Assembly: GCF_009792795.1 (NCBI RefSeq)
Contig: NZ_VKHQ01000003.1
Span: 453,601-517,600, forward strand
Length of the DNA stretch: 64,000 nucleotides
Direction: 5' to 3'
Source: Cognatiluteimonas profundi
GTDB lineage: Bacteria; Pseudomonadota; Gammaproteobacteria; Xanthomonadales; Xanthomonadaceae
The notes under the pieces are model-generated. The model worked only from the letters and a program-made list of their open reading frames with translations. It did not search any database and had not been told where the DNA came from. Position 1 is the stretch's first letter. Every line of letters begins with the position of its first letter. Below, piece by piece: positions 62,371 to 64,000 of the stretch. A program made the translations under genes and the position numbers.

Positions 62371-63900
62371 TCAAAGCTTGGTTGCGGCGAGCTGGGTCGC
62401 CAGTTGGGCGATCGACGGCTCCATCAAATCGGTCAAGGGCTTGGGCCACAGGCCAATGAACAACACCCCGGCGGCGAACACGCCCAGCACGATCCACTCG
62501 CGCGGATTGATGTCCGTGAGCTCGGCGACATGCGCATTGGCCACGTCACCCCAGATCACGCGCTTGGTCAGCCACAAGGTGTAGGCAGCGCCGGTGATCA
62601 GGGTCGTCGCGGCGGCGAACGCCAGCAACGGGTGCTTCTGGAAGCTCGCCAGGATCACCATGAACTCGCCGACGAAGCCGCTGGTACCCGGCAGCCCGGA
62701 GTTGGCCATGGCGAAGAACACCATGAACGCCGCGAACCAGGGCATGACGTTCGCCACGCCACCGTAATCCCGGATCATCCGGGTGTGCATTCGGTCGTAC
62801 AGCACGCCGACGCAGGAGAACATCGCGCCCGAAATGAAGCCGTGCGAAATCATCTGCACCATGGCGCCGGAAAGGCCGAGGCGCGCGGCGTCGACGTTGC
62901 CGAAATCGCGCACCAGCCCGAACGCGATGAAGGTACCCAGCGTCACGAAGCCCATGTGCGAGATCGACGAATAGGCGATGAGCTTCTTCATGTCATCCTG
63001 GACCAGCGCGACCAGGCCGACATAGATCACCGCGATCAGCGACAGGGCGATCACCACCCAGGCCCAGTGGTGTCCCGCGTCGGGAAGGATCGGCAAGGTG
63101 AAGCGCAGGAAGCCGTATCCGCCGATCTTCAGCATGATGGCCGCAAGGATCACCGACCCGCCGGTGGGCGCCTCGACGTGCGCGTCCGGCAGCCAGGTAT
63201 GCACCGGGAACATCGGCACCTTGACCGCGAACGCGACCAGGAAAGCAAAGAACAGCCAGGTCTGCTCGCCCATCGTCAGCGGCAACGCGACCATGTCGGA
63301 CAACTGCCAGCTGCCACCCTTCAGGTACAGGTAGATCAGCCCGAGCAGCATGAACACCGAGCCCAGGAACGTGTACAGGAAGAACTTGATCGACGCGTAC
63401 ACGCGGCGCGGGCCGCCCCACACCCCGATGATGATGAACATCGGGATCAGCATCGCCTCGAAGAACACGTAGAACAGCATCGCGTCGAGCGCCGCGAAGA
63501 CGCCGATCATCACGCCTTCGAGGATCAGGAACGCCGCCACGTATTGGCTCGCACGTTTTTCGACCGAGGTCCAGGCGCCGATGAGGACCAGCACCGTGGT
63601 CAACGTCGTCAGCACGATCAGTGGCACCGATATGCCGTCGACACCGAGGTGGTACTGGATCGCGTAGGCGGGGATCCACTGCCGCAGTTCGACGAACTGC
63701 ATGCCGGCACCGCTCATGTCGAAGCCCGTCAGCAGCGGGATGCTGAGCGCGAACGTCACCAGCGCGGTGGCCAGCGCCAGCCATCGCGCCGCCTGCGCGC
63801 GGCCATTGCCGAGCAGCATGCAGAGCGCGCCGCCAAGGGTCGGCAGCCAGATCAGCAGGCTCAACAAGGGAAATGCACTGTGCAAGGGCTCGGGGCTCAC
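62371..63900 (-). CDS. nuoM: NADH-quinone oxidoreductase subunit M
   Basis: The 509-residue membrane protein has the NuoM pattern: HLGVDGISVPLIVL, FFEAMLIPMFIIIGVWGG with its essential Glu, KVPMFPVHTWLPDAHVEAPTGGSV and the AYSSISHMGFV segment. It forms a proton channel of complex I. The start appears to be GTG 63900, with AAGGA eight bases upstream. nuoL ends 52 bases upstream. Confidence 0.96.
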   Translation of the reverse strand: MSPEPLHSAFPLLSLLIWLPTLGGALCMLLGNGRAQAARWLALATALVTFALSIPLLTGFDMSGAGMQFVELRQWIPAYAIQYHLGVDGISVPLIVLTTLTTVLVLIGAWTSVEKRASQYVAAFLILEGVMIGVFAALDAMLFYVFFEAMLIPMFIIIGVWGGPRRVYASIKFFLYTFLGSVFMLLGLIYLYLKGGSWQLSDMVALPLTMGEQTWLFFAFLVAFAVKVPMFPVHTWLPDAHVEAPTGGSVILAAIMLKIGGYGFLRFTLPILPDAGHHWAWVVIALSLIAVIYVGLVALVQDDMKKLIAYSSISHMGFVTLGTFIAFGLVRDFGNVDAARLGLSGAMVQMISHGFISGAMFSCVGVLYDRMHTRMIRDYGGVANVMPWFAAFMVFFAMANSGLPGTSGFVGEFMVILASFQKHPLLAFAAATTLITGAAYTLWLTKRVIWGDVANAHVAELTDINPREWIVLGVFAAGVLFIGLWPKPLTDLMEPSIAQLATQLAATKL

Positions 63901-63952
63901 TGCGCGGGTCCTTGGTCGGTGGTTGCGCCAGCAGGTCTCATGGAACAGGTGT

Positions 63953-64000
63953 TCATTGCCAGAACCTGATGATCACGGCGAGCATCGCGATCAAGCCGAG
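63953..64000 (-). CDS. nuoL: NADH-quinone oxidoreductase subunit L, last 15 codons (truncated by window edge)
   Basis: On the minus strand the frame LGLIAMLAVIIRFWQ ends at TGA 63953-63955. The hydrophobic C-terminal helix and the nuoL-nuoM-nuoN order identify it. Only the final residues are visible. Confidence 0.7.
   Translation of the reverse strand, partial: LGLIAMLAVIIRFWQ

Overview
The window is GC-rich chromosomal DNA from a gammaproteobacterium of the Lysobacteraceae (Xanthomonadaceae) type. Four things point there: the conserved metY-rimP-nusA-infB-rbfA-truB-rpsO-pnp translation operon, a MetX-family acyltransferase of the O-succinylserine kind, a class III PhaC/PhaE pair, and GTAG-starting palindromic REP-like repeats resembling the SMAG elements of Stenotrophomonas. 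Several genes have a -10 hexamer directly in front of the start codon, as in leaderless xanthomonad transcripts. I cannot name the genus. Almost all genes look native; the stretch beside tRNA-Leu (about 14.9-17.3 kb) is the most island-like part.

Layout. 0-0.5 kb: Gly/Pro/Arg-rich tail of a probable RluB. 0.5-3.8 kb: a membrane protein divergent from a Spy/CpxP-like gene, response regulator and sensor kinase, with paired CpxR-like boxes between them. 3.8-5.7 kb: omega-amidase and methionine/glutamine aminotransferase. 5.8-14.1 kb: a DUF3293 gene, the complete cytochrome c maturation system I (ccmABCDEFGHI) and metX. 14.2-14.9 kb: cysteine dioxygenase and tRNA-Leu(CAA). 15.0-16.9 kb: an asparagine-synthetase-like PP-loop enzyme and a small acidic ORF. 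17.4-20.0 kb: polyhydroxyalkanoate synthase phaEC and a small HExxH membrane protein. 20.0-25.1 kb: CDP-alcohol phosphatidyltransferase, KdpE, a shortened KdpD and the Kup potassium transporter.

25.6-36.4 kb: a coherent 3-hydroxybutyrate/acetate region holding a 3HB-oligomer hydrolase lipoprotein, 3HB dehydrogenase, a CrbS/CrbR-like symporter-kinase two-component system, a TonB-dependent receptor and a GntP-type permease. With phaEC upstream, the window carries genes for making, breaking down and possibly importing short-chain hydroxyalkanoates.

36.5-42.2 kb: DNA polymerase IV, P5C dehydrogenase, an M20 peptidase, a PEBP protein and a cytochrome c. 42.2-46.1 kb: pgaBCD (poly-N-acetylglucosamine) without pgaA. 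46.5-49.1 kb: ornithine-lipid genes olsB-olsA plus a UPF0104 flippase-like gene. 49.0-51.3 kb: a tightly overlapping cassette converging on it (YqcI/YcgG family, DUF1989, ATP-grasp) that looks like a small undescribed N-oxidation/ligation pathway. 51.5-60.9 kb: pnp, rpsO, truB, rbfA, infB, nusA, rimP and initiator tRNA. 60.9-64 kb: nuoN, nuoM and the last codons of nuoL.
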